Below, one piece after another: positions 22,904 to 33,500 of a stretch of DNA of 64,000 nucleotides. Origin of the DNA: Symbiodinium natans (Eukaryota; Sar; Dinophyceae; Suessiales; Symbiodiniaceae); NCBI GenBank assembly GCA_905221605.1, contig CAJNDS010002147.1, positions 77,501 to 141,500 of the forward strand, read 5' to 3'. The notes under the pieces are model-generated. The model was not told where the DNA came from, ran no database searches, and saw only the letters and a program-made list of their open reading frames with translations. Position 1 is the stretch's first letter, and each line of letters opens with the position of its first letter. Both the position numbers and the translations under genes were made by a program.

Positions 22904-25900
22904 CTACTCGATACCCTGTGGAGCAGTGTTGGGGGCACGAGTGGCGTTGCCAGCAACGTTGGAGCTACTGGCTCGCTCCAACTGAGGGCGCTTCGCAACC
23001 GCCTCATCGAGGGAGAATGCCTCAGCCGACACCCTCTGGAAATCCTCGACGTAGGACTGCGCGACAGGGTGCGTCTTGGGGACCTCAAGCTTAAGCCCTG
23101 CCTCCGCATTGGCTTTGCTGCTTGTGGTAAAATTGAGGCTCCCAATCAGCACCACCGCGCCGTCAGGCCGCAGTAGGCAAAGGGCCTTGGCATGGTGCAG
23201 CCCTTGAATCCCGGTGCCTACCTTAGCCCCGCGGCCGTCGCGAGCGTAGGCGTCGCGCAAGGATGTGCCGCAACCCACCTTCACCTCGGCACCTGCGGCC
23301 GCCAAGCGTTTCAACGCTTGCCACTGAAGCTTGGTGCGGTGGCATTGTCCCATGTCGGCGACAATCCGAACGCTTGCGCCCTTGCCAAGCGACGCTTCGA
23401 TTGCCTCGATGCAGGATGGGCAATCTAAGCTGTAAGCCCGGATGTAGATCACATCCTCTGCTGCTCCAGACCCAAGCAGCGTTTGGGCGACCTGAATGTA
23501 TGGCCCGCCCGCAAGGAATTCCGCTTCTTTGACTGGAGAACTCCTAGCGGGGGCTGGGCCCTTGTTCCTCCGGCCTGGCGTGCGCGCCACAATGGCAGTG
23601 GCGGCACGTTGCACGGAGCCGGACTGTGCGTGGGCTGCGCTCGCTCCATTTGCTGGGGCCGCGGCCAGGTCACGACCCGCGAGCCCCTGAAAGCAGGAGA
23701 GCCCGCGGCTCTTGGCCGCGAGTTGGGAGAAACACCCTTCACTGTTCCCCAAACCCAACACCACCTTACCCTTAGCTAGGGCATCAGAGGCGGTACTCCG
23801 AATGGAGTCTGTGAGCGCAGGACCCGCGCCTCGCTGGGCCGTGTGCAAAAACCCTAAGGAACGGGCGGTGTCCATTGCGGCATCGCAATGCCCGCAGCGT
23901 CCTTCTGCCAGGTAAGCACGACAGCCACAGGCAGCTGTCTCCTCCTTGAGATGCACCCAAACCTTATGGGTCACCCCTTTCTTGGTGCTCGCGACCTCAA
24001 ACGTCGCCTCAGAGCCAAGGAGTTGAGACAGCCGCGCCTCCGGGGCCGCGGTGTTGCCATGTCGCAAATGCGCAATGCGATTGGCAACGGCACGACTCAC
24101 GTACCACAGAACAGCACCGCACAAGATCACTACCACGAGAGTGATGGCTGTTCCGGCGACCCACACGGCCCGCCTCGCCCCGTGACCGATTTCCTCGACC
24201 ACGTCGGCCGAAATCGCTGCAACCGCGTGCATAGAGTCCTCGACAACATGCACAGCCCCGCGGTGCAACTGCAAGGCAATCGGCGCCGACGCTGCAGCCG
24301 CCAGGCCCCACCAGCCGTTGATGTTCCCGTTGAGGGCGTGCATCAACCGATTGAGGAGCCCGCGACCCAGGAAAAACGGGGTCCGCGGCGGAAGCGGAAC
24401 ACTCGGCGGCGGCCGGGCCGACCCGCACGGGAAGGCTGGGACCCAGCTTGTGCTTGGGCGGGGCTGGAACGCGGCAATTATGCCCGCGGCGTAAGCGCCC
24501 CAGGCGTACTTGCCCCTCCCCTTGGGCTTGCCCTTGGCATCGGACTTGCCTCTGCCCTTCGGCTTACCCTGGCCCTTGCCACGGGCGTCTGCCCAAGCAC
24601 CCCACGGGTCGCGGCCCTTCCCGTACGTCGCCTCCTCGCGACGTCTCTTGCCGCCCCTCTTCTTGTGTTTGCTTCTAAGAAGAGGCTGGATCGTTTCCTG
24701 ATCCATCGCGCGATTGGCCAGAAGGATCTCGTACTCCAGCTCGTCCTGGCTGCTCTCGGAGCCCGAGTCCCTCTCTTCGCCGCGCCGCGGATCCGGGATC
24801 CCGCGGGAAACGACCTCTGCCAAGCGGAGGGGCGTGCTGCACCTAAAGCACAGCTGCCTGAATGAAAGGTTCCAGCGCTCCGCCTTCTCCGCCTGGCGCC
24901 GCTCCCGCTTCTTGGCGCGCTCGGCCGCCTGCGCCTCCTCGGCCGCCTGGAGGGCTTCAGCGAGTTCCTCATCGCTGAGGAGCCTCGCGGCATCTGCCCG
25001 CGCTTGTTGGTCTTCAAGCTCTTCGGCAGAAAACCTCCGCCGCCATTGCTCCGGCGCGGTTTGGGGATCCACCTCCCACCACCCGATGTCGATCCCATTG
25101 ATCCATCGGCCGTCGCACGGGGCGCCCGCATTCGGGCCGCCCGCGTGCGTGGTGAGGCACTGGTCCTCGGTAACCGGGTTGATGGCTTCGCAGAAGAAGC
25201 ACCGCCAGCTGCCGTAGGGGTAAAAGCGGCCTTCGACGTAGGCTCGGTTGGCTGGGAGGGCGACCTCGTCCGCCTCATCCGCGGTGGCTGCCTCCATCTC
25301 AACCGAGACCTCTTCGTCCTTGACGACCTCAGCCTCCTCCTCCTGTTCCTCCTTGGCCAGGGGCTCTTCTCGCTCCCGGCCGACGTTGAGGTGGGACTCA
25401 GTGCGAACCTCGGCGCGCATCAAAATGACGTCAAGGCTATCCGCGGCTGGGTCGCCCGCGAAGAAGGAGTCGATCTCCTTGGCATGGAGATCGTCAAGAG
25501 GCGTCACCAGGTCCGGCGAGTAATCTCGCTTGGAGCGACGCTCAGCCAGGCGTCGCTGGACGTCGCCCTTCGGCGGCTCGAGGGCCCGCCCGCGCGGAGC
25601 GGCCTTCCGCGGAGGCTCGGGCTCGGCCTCCTCCGTGGGCTCGCTCTTGGGCGTGGACCCTCCATCGCTTCCCTCTGGAGCACCAGGGGGGTCCAGCTCG
25701 GGGTCGTCGCGAAGCCACCCCGGCGGATGGCTACCACCATAGATGTGGTGCGATCCATCCTCAAGCTGGATTCGGTCCCCTCGCCTCAGGAGCGGGACTC
25801 TCGAGTGATCGTACCCGTTGGCTTTGTGGTACCTAATCACTCGGAGCATGGGCACCTCCCCATACCCACCGTCCTTTCCTCGGCGGAACAGCCGTCCCCG

Positions 25901-26989
25901 CCAGTCCTGACGAAAAGGGTCAAGAGGTGCGGAGGGGCTGATCCCCAGGTTGGGCGGAAGAGAGGCGCCATGGCAGGCCGCCTGATGCAAGTGGTACTGC
26001 ACCAGCGACTCAAAGGCTAGCCCGCATCCCGGAGCCGAACATCCGTAGTGGCCGTCAGCGTTGGGGCGAGGCTCCTCTGAGGCTGAGGCGGACTGGGCGG
26101 TCCCGCCTCCCGAAGGCCTGGCGGAACTGCTCGACCCCGCAGCCCCGGGGGCGTCCTGACCATCGTCAGACACCTCTTCCCCGTCGGCGCCTTCCCCGGC
26201 CGCCCGACTCTCTCCCTCTCGGCGCAGCGTCTTGAGGGACTCCTCACGCTTGGTGATCTTCTCCAGCTTCACCATCGCAGTTCCCGCAACCTCCAGTATT
26301 CTCGACTGGAGCTTCTGCGCTCTAAGAAGAGCTTCGGACCGCGCGAGGTATTCCTTCGCGCTGGTGACCACAGACTGGCCGAGCACGAGGACTCCTTCCT
26401 CTGTGCTCTCGGCCTTGGCCCCACTTGCGGGCTCCTCGTCCTCCTTCACTTTGACCGCGGCTGGAGGCGCCCGCGTGTCGGGAAGATCCGAGCTGGAACT
26501 ATCTTCCTCGACACCTTCAGCTTCTTGGGCTGCCTCTTCCTCGAGCGAGTCCTCGGGCTCGAGGACATTGGGGCCCGGGACGTTACGCCTAGGGTACATC
26601 GCTGGCACGATCGAAGTCCTAGGGGTCCCTAAGGGACGCCCTTTGGCCTTAGGCGCGGCCTTAGGAGGGGTAACAGGTTGGGCGGCCCCCGCGGCCATGA
26701 CACGACCCGCAGGGGCCAGCACAACCGTCGAGGAGCTCGCCGCACCACTGCTGGCCGCAGCAGCTTGGGACGCTTGGACCGTGCCCAGTTTCGGTCCTCG
26801 TCCCAACGGCGGGTTGGGGCCCGCACTGGTGTCGCCTAAACTCTTTAGGTCGACACGCAGGACCAACCTATCCACTTCCAACTCAGCTATCAACTGAGTA
26901 GACAGGCGAGCCCCTGGGGAGTGCCCAGATGCGGGAAATGCCGGTGGCCCTAATCTGGCCAGTGAGGGCCACCCCATCCGCTCCTGCAT
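22904..26989 (-). CDS. Accessory ORF: C2H2 finger, TM segment, SWIM finger and C-terminal PLD/HKD nuclease domain
   Basis: 1361 codons. Landmarks: acidic, Ser/Ala-rich N-terminus; C2H2 finger C317-x4-C322-x12-H335-x4-H340; a Cys cluster resembling a RanBP2-type finger (W595, C597, C600, C611); a coiled-coil-like E/A/R-rich stretch 655-705; a Gly/Lys/Arg-rich basic run 803-827 suited to RNA binding; a transmembrane segment about 942-965; a SWIM-type finger C1021-x-C-x8-C1032-x-H1034; and a single-HKD phospholipase D-like domain about 1160-1315 (H1266-x-K1268, D1276, G1283-S-x-N1286). Single-HKD proteins such as bacterial Nuc and PLD6/Zucchini act as dimeric phosphodiesterases or nucleases. Residues 1-35 overlap the end of the Tpt1 frame, so the true start may be M98 (26698) or entry may be by a +1 shift from Pol. 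Function in the element is inferred, not known. Confidence 0.85.
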   Translation of the reverse strand: MQERMGWPSLARLGPPAFPASGHSPGARLSTQLIAELEVDRLVLRVDLKSLGDTSAGPNPPLGRGPKLGTVQASQAAAASSGAASSSTVVLAPAGRVMAAGAAQPVTPPKAAPKAKGRPLGTPRTSIVPAMYPRRNVPGPNVLEPEDSLEEEAAQEAEGVEEDSSSSDLPDTRAPPAAVKVKEDEEPASGAKAESTEEGVLVLGQSVVTSAKEYLARSEALLRAQKLQSRILEVAGTAMVKLEKITKREESLKTLRREGESRAAGEGADGEEVSDDGQDAPGAAGSSSSARPSGGGTAQSASASEEPRPNADGHYGCSAPGCGLAFESLVQYHLHQAACHGASLPPNLGISPSAPLDPFRQDWRGRLFRRGKDGGYGEVPMLRVIRYHKANGYDHSRVPLLRRGDRIQLEDGSHHIYGGSHPPGWLRDDPELDPPGAPEGSDGGSTPKSEPTEEAEPEPPRKAAPRGRALEPPKGDVQRRLAERRSKRDYSPDLVTPLDDLHAKEIDSFFAGDPAADSLDVILMRAEVRTESHLNVGREREEPLAKEEQEEEAEVVKDEEVSVEMEAATADEADEVALPANRAYVEGRFYPYGSWRCFFCEAINPVTEDQCLTTHAGGPNAGAPCDGRWINGIDIGWWEVDPQTAPEQWRRRFSAEELEDQQARADAARLLSDEELAEALQAAEEAQAAERAKKRERRQAEKAERWNLSFRQLCFRCSTPLRLAEVVSRGIPDPRRGEERDSGSESSQDELEYEILLANRAMDQETIQPLLRSKHKKRGGKRRREEATYGKGRDPWGAWADARGKGQGKPKGRGKSDAKGKPKGRGKYAWGAYAAGIIAAFQPRPSTSWVPAFPCGSARPPPSVPLPPRTPFFLGRGLLNRLMHALNGNINGWWGLAAAASAPIALQLHRGAVHVVEDSMHAVAAISADVVEEIGHGARRAVWVAGTAITLVVVILCGAVLWYVSRAVANRIAHLRHGNTAAPEARLSQLLGSEATFEVASTKKGVTHKVWVHLKEETAACGCRAYLAEGRCGHCDAAMDTARSLGFLHTAQRGAGPALTDSIRSTASDALAKGKVVLGLGNSEGCFSQLAAKSRGLSCFQGLAGRDLAAAPANGASAAHAQSGSVQRAATAIVARTPGRRNKGPAPARSSPVKEAEFLAGGPYIQVAQTLLGSGAAEDVIYIRAYSLDCPSCIEAIEASLGKGASVRIVADMGQCHRTKLQWQALKRLAAAGAEVKVGCGTSLRDAYARDGRGAKVGTGIQGLHHAKALCLLRPDGAVVLIGSLNFTTSSKANAEAGLKLEVPKTHPVAQSYVEDFQRVSAEAFSLDEAVAKRPQLERASSSNVAGNATRAPNTAPQGIE
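23045..23512 (-). other. PLD-like (single HKD) domain within the accessory ORF
   Basis: Residues about 1160-1315. Strand-helix patterning around YSLDCPSCIEAIEASLG and SVRIVADMG precedes H-x-K...D...GSxN, the order seen in PLDc_2-type domains. The K-to-D spacing is seven residues rather than the textbook four, a variation I cannot check against an alignment. The histidine, lysine and asparagine of the catalytic motif are all present. Confidence 0.8.
23870..23992 (-). other. SWIM-type zinc finger within the accessory ORF
   Basis: Residues about 1000-1040 fit CxCx8CxH (C1021, C1023, C1032, H1034), preceded by a beta-rich segment with WVHL, as in SWIM domains. These domains bind DNA or proteins in several eukaryotic transposases and other nuclear proteins. 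Confidence 0.7.
24095..24166 (-). other. Predicted transmembrane segment of the accessory ORF
   Basis: About 24 hydrophobic residues (942-965, from VWVAGTAITLVV to VLWYVS) flanked by RR on the N-terminal side and R on the C-terminal side. It lies before the SWIM and PLD domains. Membrane anchoring ahead of an HKD domain is also seen in PLD6/Zucchini. Confidence 0.65.
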
Positions 26990-27587
26990 AGATGGGCACT
27001 CCGGCGTCCCGCGGGACCGCCAGTCGGACCTCGACTATGCAAGTCGACCCGCGGCGGAACCCGCGCCTTCCGTCCTCCCACTGCGTGGGGCAGTGTCCTA
27101 GGACGTAGTGCACCCCGAGGCGGCCTCCCGGCCCGCCGCCGGGGATCAGGCCGTTCTGCATCAGGCTTGGCACGACATGCAGGTCCGTGCCGTGCCACAT
27201 GGCCGGGCCATACTGATGGATGAGGTCGTCGATGGCCGTCTCACTTAGGCCCTCCATCATGAACCCCATCGGATGGCCGCAATCGGCAGAGTGGCCTTGG
27301 AAGGCACGAAGGAAACCAGCGTGCGAGGTGTCCAACCTCGGTTTCCGCTGGTTGGCGTCGTGCGCGACCGCCTGGTTGTACTGGTTGATGGTGATCCCGA
27401 GTTGTTCGATCAACTCATCAACCGGGTAGAGGCCGCCCGGACCGAACCGGCCTCTGCAGCCACCTTCGCCGTGCCGCATGCATCGGACTAGCAGGCGCTG
27501 CACGTCGTCTATCGTGGGCGGGCCCTTCCGGCCCTTAGGGCCTGGGCTCTTGCTCTTGCCCCTGCCCTTCGACCCTCCTCCACCCAT
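26883..27587 (-). CDS. Tpt1/KptA-family RNA 2'-phosphotransferase domain (C-terminus of Pol, or separate ORF)
   Basis: In-frame with Pol from M2659, giving 234 codons if started there; the first 30 residues are Gly/Lys/Arg-rich. The Tpt1/KptA pattern is complete: RHG (R2696, H2697), LYPVDEL, NQRKPRLD, LRAFQGHS (R2752), MWHGT (H2790), an x-I/M-x-x-G-L-x-P turn, an arginine pair at 2836-2837 before the CIVEV strand, and GVPIYAGADGVALT. In the family R-H, R and R are the catalytic residues. The enzymes transfer an internal RNA 2'-phosphate to NAD+, and some also ADP-ribosylate 5'-phosphate ends. Its role in a retrotransposon is unknown. Cellular Tpt1 is about 180-230 residues, so the length fits. 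Confidence 0.88.
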   Translation of the reverse strand: MGGGGSKGRGKSKSPGPKGRKGPPTIDDVQRLLVRCMRHGEGGCRGRFGPGGLYPVDELIEQLGITINQYNQAVAHDANQRKPRLDTSHAGFLRAFQGHSADCGHPMGFMMEGLSETAIDDLIHQYGPAMWHGTDLHVVPSLMQNGLIPGGGPGGRLGVHYVLGHCPTQWEDGRRGFRRGSTCIVEVRLAVPRDAGVPIYAGADGVALTGQIRATGISRIWALPRGSPVYSVDS

Positions 27588-30500
27588 CGCGGCACTGAGG
27601 CCCGCGGCTTTGCAGGACCTCCGATGGGCGAGGGAAACCTGACGCGCCCTTGAGCGGCCAGGACACGGCCCGCTGCAAGGGGCCGGTGTGCAGTAGTGGT
27701 AGGCAGCCGCTCCCGCGCGGCCAGGGCACGGCCCGCAGCGGGGCCTTGTGGTTGACCACGAAGGTCCGGGCGACCGATCGGTCGCTCCCGCGCGGTCTGG
27801 TCGCGACCCGCAGCGGGGCGCAGTGCACAGGCACGAACGCGGGGAGGGACTACCTACCCTAGGCTCTACAACACACTTGAACCGCTGCGGCGGGGGTTTG
27901 GGGAGTTTCCTTAAGGTCTGGGCTTTAAGGCTTCTACGGCTTCTGCTTCGACCTTGGACCGAACCTCTAGGCCTGCTTCCTAAACACTGGCTGCGGGACA
28001 AACGAACGAAGCTGCACGCGACGAACGACGAAAAATCCTTCTGCCCGCAGACCGGCGACCTGGGAAACGGCCCGCCCCCAAAACACCCGCCCTGAACACA
28101 GAAACACCCGAACAGCCCCAACATCCTGAGCATCAGAACGCGCGTGGGGTGATTCTGGTCCGAGCGCGCCGCGTCATGGTTCGCGCGCTTGGAGTTGTGC
28201 GCACCGCGAACGCCTAAGGCTTCAAGAGCAGACGACGCGCTCTGCGGAGCCGCGACTGCCCCCTTGGCGCACGCTTCGCGCACCGCCCCCTCGGCTTGGG
28301 CATCAGTGAAAAACTGCCCATCAATGACCCTACCCGTCCTAACAGTAAGATCATCCACGTAGGCAATCCACTCCTTAGTATACTTAAGGCGCCTACCTCT
28401 GCCGGGGGCATAGGCCCTATCAACCACAAAGTTGAAATCATCTGGGCCGTTAATCGGGCCAAAGGTAAGGCCGACAGGGAGATATTTCCCTGATCTTGCC
28501 ACAATGGCCAACACCTCGCGAGCTCGCTTGGTGTTCCTAATCTGATTAAACCCACTAACCGCATCCACGAAGGTATACCAAACCGAACCTACTGCGGCGG
28601 CGAGCACATCGCTGCCCCGCCGACAATAGTACGTGGAGCGCTTAATTCGGGCATTCACACGGCGGTAGTCAACCACCAAGCGTCGCTTCCTATGCCGCTT
28701 GTAGCTGGGCATTTCCTTGGTCGGAAACGGCGCAGATCCCCAAGCCGAGCTGCCGCGGATCAACTGACCCCGCTTGCATTCTTCTTCAAGCTTGTCGTCG
28801 ACCCATTGCGCGGACTCGCCCCTCAGACTGTGAGGCTGGGACGAGACCGGCGGCCCGGTGGGGATGCAGTCATGGGCGAACTTCCTGACCGTGGTCCTGG
28901 TGGTGTCCTCCACCCAGAACCCAGCGGCCTTTCGCCGTATGACCTCCCTGACGGCTGCGATATCAGCATCGGTCAGCCCGGGTCTGGTTGGTCCAGGCTC
29001 GATCTTCAAACCCGACCATACGAGGTCTCTATAGGCCTCGGTGCGCCTAGGATCCTCCGCGACCTTCTCGCCCGCAAGAGCATAGACCTCAAGGTCAGCC
29101 CGGACGGAATCCCAGTCCTTGGCGTCCGCCTTGGTCCGCCAAAACGCTTCCTTCTCCGCGGCATACTTATCCACCTCCTTATCCAGCTCCGCACGCTCTG
29201 CTGGCGTGAGGTCCTCGCCCGACCGCACGTCCGGGAGGGGAACGACTGGAGAGGGCGGTGGCGCAGCCGCGGCGCTATCTGCACCCGCAGTGGCTGGAAA
29301 GCTTTCAACTGCAGCGGTGCACAGCTCTTCTGCGCCCCTCAGACCAAGGTCCTGGAGCGAGGCGCAGAAAGCCGCCCCTATGAGGTTGTAGTCGGATTGC
29401 GCGCGCTCAACGTGCTTGTGCTGCACTGCGCCTAGCGCATCCGGCCTACTACACCTCAAACCTACCGATTCTAAGCTGAAATCGGCGAGCCACAGGGCCC
29501 CGCTCTCAACGAGGTTGCTGCGGCCACCGGCCCGCGCGAACTGGCACATGTCAGCCCGCACGAAAGCCCAAGGCCAGCGTGGCTCTGCGAGCGTCCCAAA
29601 CAAGGCGCCCCACTCCTCTAGCCGCCAAGGTTCCCACTCGCCCTTCTGCGCCTGCAAACGCAGCGCGACGTGGGCGCCCGCGCGCGTGCGTTCCTGCGCA
29701 CACCGGACGACTAGCTGGAGGAAAGCCCGGGGCACATTCTTGCCCTCAAGCCCAATCACGAGCACCTTCGGCTCTGTCCGCAGAACAGCGCCGCTAATGG
29801 CCTCTAAGTGCTCTTCTGCGGCCAGGTTCCAGGTGATCCCGTAGGCCTGCTTGCCTTGCACAAAGGCGGGAACAACCCTGTACCCGTGCCTCCTAGCCGC
29901 GTCGGAAACGACCGCGTCACCCCAAGCAACCTCTAAGACATCGGCAACCCCACCAAGGAAATACTGCCGGAACCAACTCTCGACAGCACCCGACTCTGGG
30001 GAAGCCCTAGGCTGCAACACGCGGGGTTCCGCGACCAGGAGGTCCGCGAGGGCCTCTTGGATCGAGAGTACACCCGTGCCGGCGCGAGACGCTCGCTCGA
30101 GCGTCCGGTCCTGCAACGAATACGCTCCCTTATCCAACTTTCTGGCCGAGGCTGCAGCAAGCACGCCGTCGCGGTTTAGGTCGATTTTGGAAATGATTTC
30201 CTTCACAGAAACCGCTTCATGGGCCGGACGGGTCCCTTCTGAAAGCGTGAGCGCTCCGTCCTCGGCGATATATGCAAGCCGCCATTTGACGCGAACCCCG
30301 CTGGCGTCGGGGAGATAGCGATGGACGCCGACCTGCGCACGGGCCGCATCCACCTGCGTGACCCGTCCTAACCTGCACACCTTCGGGCCTCCACCTACAC
30401 CCCGATAGGCAATGCGGTCACCAAGGCGGAGGACGAAGTCCCTTCCGCGCCTGGTCAGCGTGAACTCCACCTGCTTGGCGTCGCCTTGAACCTGCTGCCC

Positions 30501-33500
30501 TAAGCTGGGGCGAGACAAGTCGTCCCCGCCGGTTCCATCGTCCTCAAAGACGACCGGCTCGCGGGATTCCGCGCCATCTGCATCCGCAGGGACAAGAATG
30601 CAGTCTTCTGCGTGCGCCTCCATCGGGCCGCGCCGGGCGGAAGAAGTACCCCCCGACTCCATCGACACGGGCTCCAAGATGAGCCTGTGGCCTTTGACTT
30701 CCAACACGCGCCAGGGGCCGGTCAGACCCGGTTTCCAAGGCACACGCCCCGCCCCCTCTGAACGGGCCCTCGGAGCGTTCCAGACCACTCGGTCGCCTGG
30801 TTTAAGGTCCACAGTGCGCCTATGACGGTTTGCAAGTTTCGCCCGCGCTTCTGAAGACCGCGTCCAGTGCTCTCGGACCGCAGCAGCTAGCTCCGAGAAC
30901 TGTTTGAACTGGCTCCGAGCCCAATCAGAGATGGGTTCAAACTGCAAGGCGTCTCGCAGGACGTCCTTTTCAAGTGGTAGAGCGAGCGACCAGCTCCGCT
31001 CTAGGTCCCTCGGGGTATACCCGTGGGGTCCCGGAGTGTTGTCTATGACGTACTCCGCCACCACGAGCCAATCCGACCAAGCTTCGGAAAGGGAGGCGCC
31101 GACTTGCCTGACGACCGCCCCCAGCACCTTTTGAACTTCTTGGTGGACTCGCTCGTTTGCGCCCAACTCACAAGGCCTCAAGGGCGCGCTAAACCGCCAC
31201 TCGGTCCCAAGCATCGCGCTGAGTTCTGCCATGAGCGCGTTCTTGAACTCTGGCCCTCTGTCCGACCTGATGAGGCTCGGGATCGTCCTGCTGCGAAGCA
31301 CACAGCGCACGAACGCCCTCCTGACTTCCGCATGAGTCAGAGACCTCATCGGCTCGAGGAGGACAGCATGACTGAGGCAATCGAAGTACGTAAGCGAGTA
31401 CCTATGCCCCTCCCTGTCCTCTCGGTTCGGACCCTCACAGTCCACGCTGACTTCCTGCCAGCAAGTCTCGGCGCCACACTTGACCGCACGAGCTTCAACC
31501 TTCGTCGGTCGAGAGCGGCCTTTAATGCAGGCGAGACACTTGGCGACCCAGGTCCGCACATCTTTCTCCAAATCGGGCCACCAGACTGCCCTCTCCAGCA
31601 GTTTGATGGTAACCTCGGCAGACCTATGGGCCCCAAGGACTCCACAGTGGACTGAATTGTAGCAGGCGCGGCGCCAGGTCACCCCATTCGCGCCCGCAGC
31701 CCCGTTGGGAACCACTGGGACGACGACGGTTTGACCCGTCCTGAGGGTCACCTCGCGCTCCAGCAACCCGTCTCCGGATATCACCATCGGCGGCTCCGGC
31801 TTGCGAATCGAGCCCGCCAATGAGGGATCGCGCCGCTGGCCCTCGTACCACGCCGCACGAAGGGATCCCGTGACTCGGAACTCCGAAATGTTCGCCGCGT
31901 CCCTCGCCTCGACCGCAAGCTGTTCGCGACGATTTTCGTCCTCCCCCGCGGCCAGGCTCAAAGACGGAACACCGCCCTTAAACTCGACCTTGACCTTGGT
32001 TGAGGAATGGTCCCAAATGCACAGGATAGGGCTATGGCTGACGAGCTCTAGAACCACAGCAGGGCCCTTGTGCTCCTCACCCATAAACGCCAAAACTCTA
32101 CCCTTCAGCTTGCACTCATTGGCATTCTTCCCGCGACTGATAGCGCCCGCGGTCCAATGCCCTTCTACGCCCTCATTGGACGCAGAGAATTGAGCAAGGA
32201 CCCTTGACGCCTGCCGGGTAGAACCGCGGGGATCCGAGGCTTCTCCGGTTGCCCGCCAGCCAATGACCTGAGTAACCCTACCCACAAGGGCTATCAGCTT
32301 GCCGAAGGAGGGGTCTAAGGCAACCTCTTTGCCCTTAGACCTCCAGAGCACTTCGCACTGCTCATTCACGACATGTCTGTGGCCGTGCCAGTTCACCACT
32401 GACGACCAATGCACGACGATGTCGCCCTGAACCGCATCCAGGGGCGAGCAGTTATGCCCCGCCACCACAGCACCATCTTCTCTAACCACCCATGTGGTCC
32501 AGTAGGGCTTCACATCGCCCCACTTGGAAAGATCCTTGTGCTGGGAGCCGAGGCTGAGCTTCATGGAATGGCTCTTCTTCCATATTTTCCCACTCAGCAT
32601 GCCATATGCTGTGGGAACTGGAGCATCTTTGGGCGTAGTCCTGAACCCTACCGCCCATTGCTGGATGGTTGAGGACCGAACCCTAACTAAACCTCCTGTC
32701 CTATCCAAAGTTGCAAGGACGGAGTTGACCTCTAGGCCCACCTCATGGGCCTCAAGGTCGCCCTCAAGCGGAGGTTCGGGCTCCTCCCGCTCGGCTATCT
32801 CCACCGAGGTATCGACTGCCTCTTTCTCGATGCAGGCGGGGCAGCGAGAAAACAGGTAGGTCCGCTTGCCGCAGATGCATAGACCCTCATGGTCCCAGAG
32901 GGGTCGTGACGGTTCGTCCAGCATCCCTCTAATGCTGGCATCATCGATGGAACGAACCGCGTCCAGCCTCAAGGACCGCAGAACCTCCGCCCCCAATGCC
33001 TGCTTCCCTACGATCCCAAAACCTCGCAGGGGAGGCTCCGGAAAATCCTTCTTGAGTTCCGGACAAGCCTCGGCCACTTCCAAGTGGCCTTGCTGCGTGC
33101 GCCAAAGGCGTGGCCGCACCGCCCAGATAGCCTTGATGCCTGCCCAAGCCTCTCCTACAGCCCTAGCTTCTTTGCGCTGCAGGTTCCTTGCTTGGAGCGT
33201 GAGCTCAACAACCAAAGGCCACCTAAGGACGGCTGTGACCAGCCCGCCTTGTCCAAGTCCTACGAGGAACTGCGGACGAAACCCCGAAGCTTCCCTAAGA
33301 ACCTTGGCACACGAAGTGAGCAAGTCGACCCTGATCCGCTTGATCTTCTTGGTCCCTGCGAGCCTGCCGGCCCCGCAATCAAAATGCGAGGCAAGCCCGT
33401 CGGTATCCTCAAACGGACCCCAACAACCCCTGACAGCCACAGAAACTCCAGGGAGGCTCGCTTGGAAGACGCGCCTGATCTCAGTCAGCTCTGCGTCCTG

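Noticed and set aside
23888-26897. Long plus-strand frames opposite the accessory ORF (for example 325 codons at 23888-24865 and 338 codons at 25004-26020)
   Set aside because: They lie antisense to an ORF with clear domains, have no motifs, and are expected in GC-rich coding DNA.
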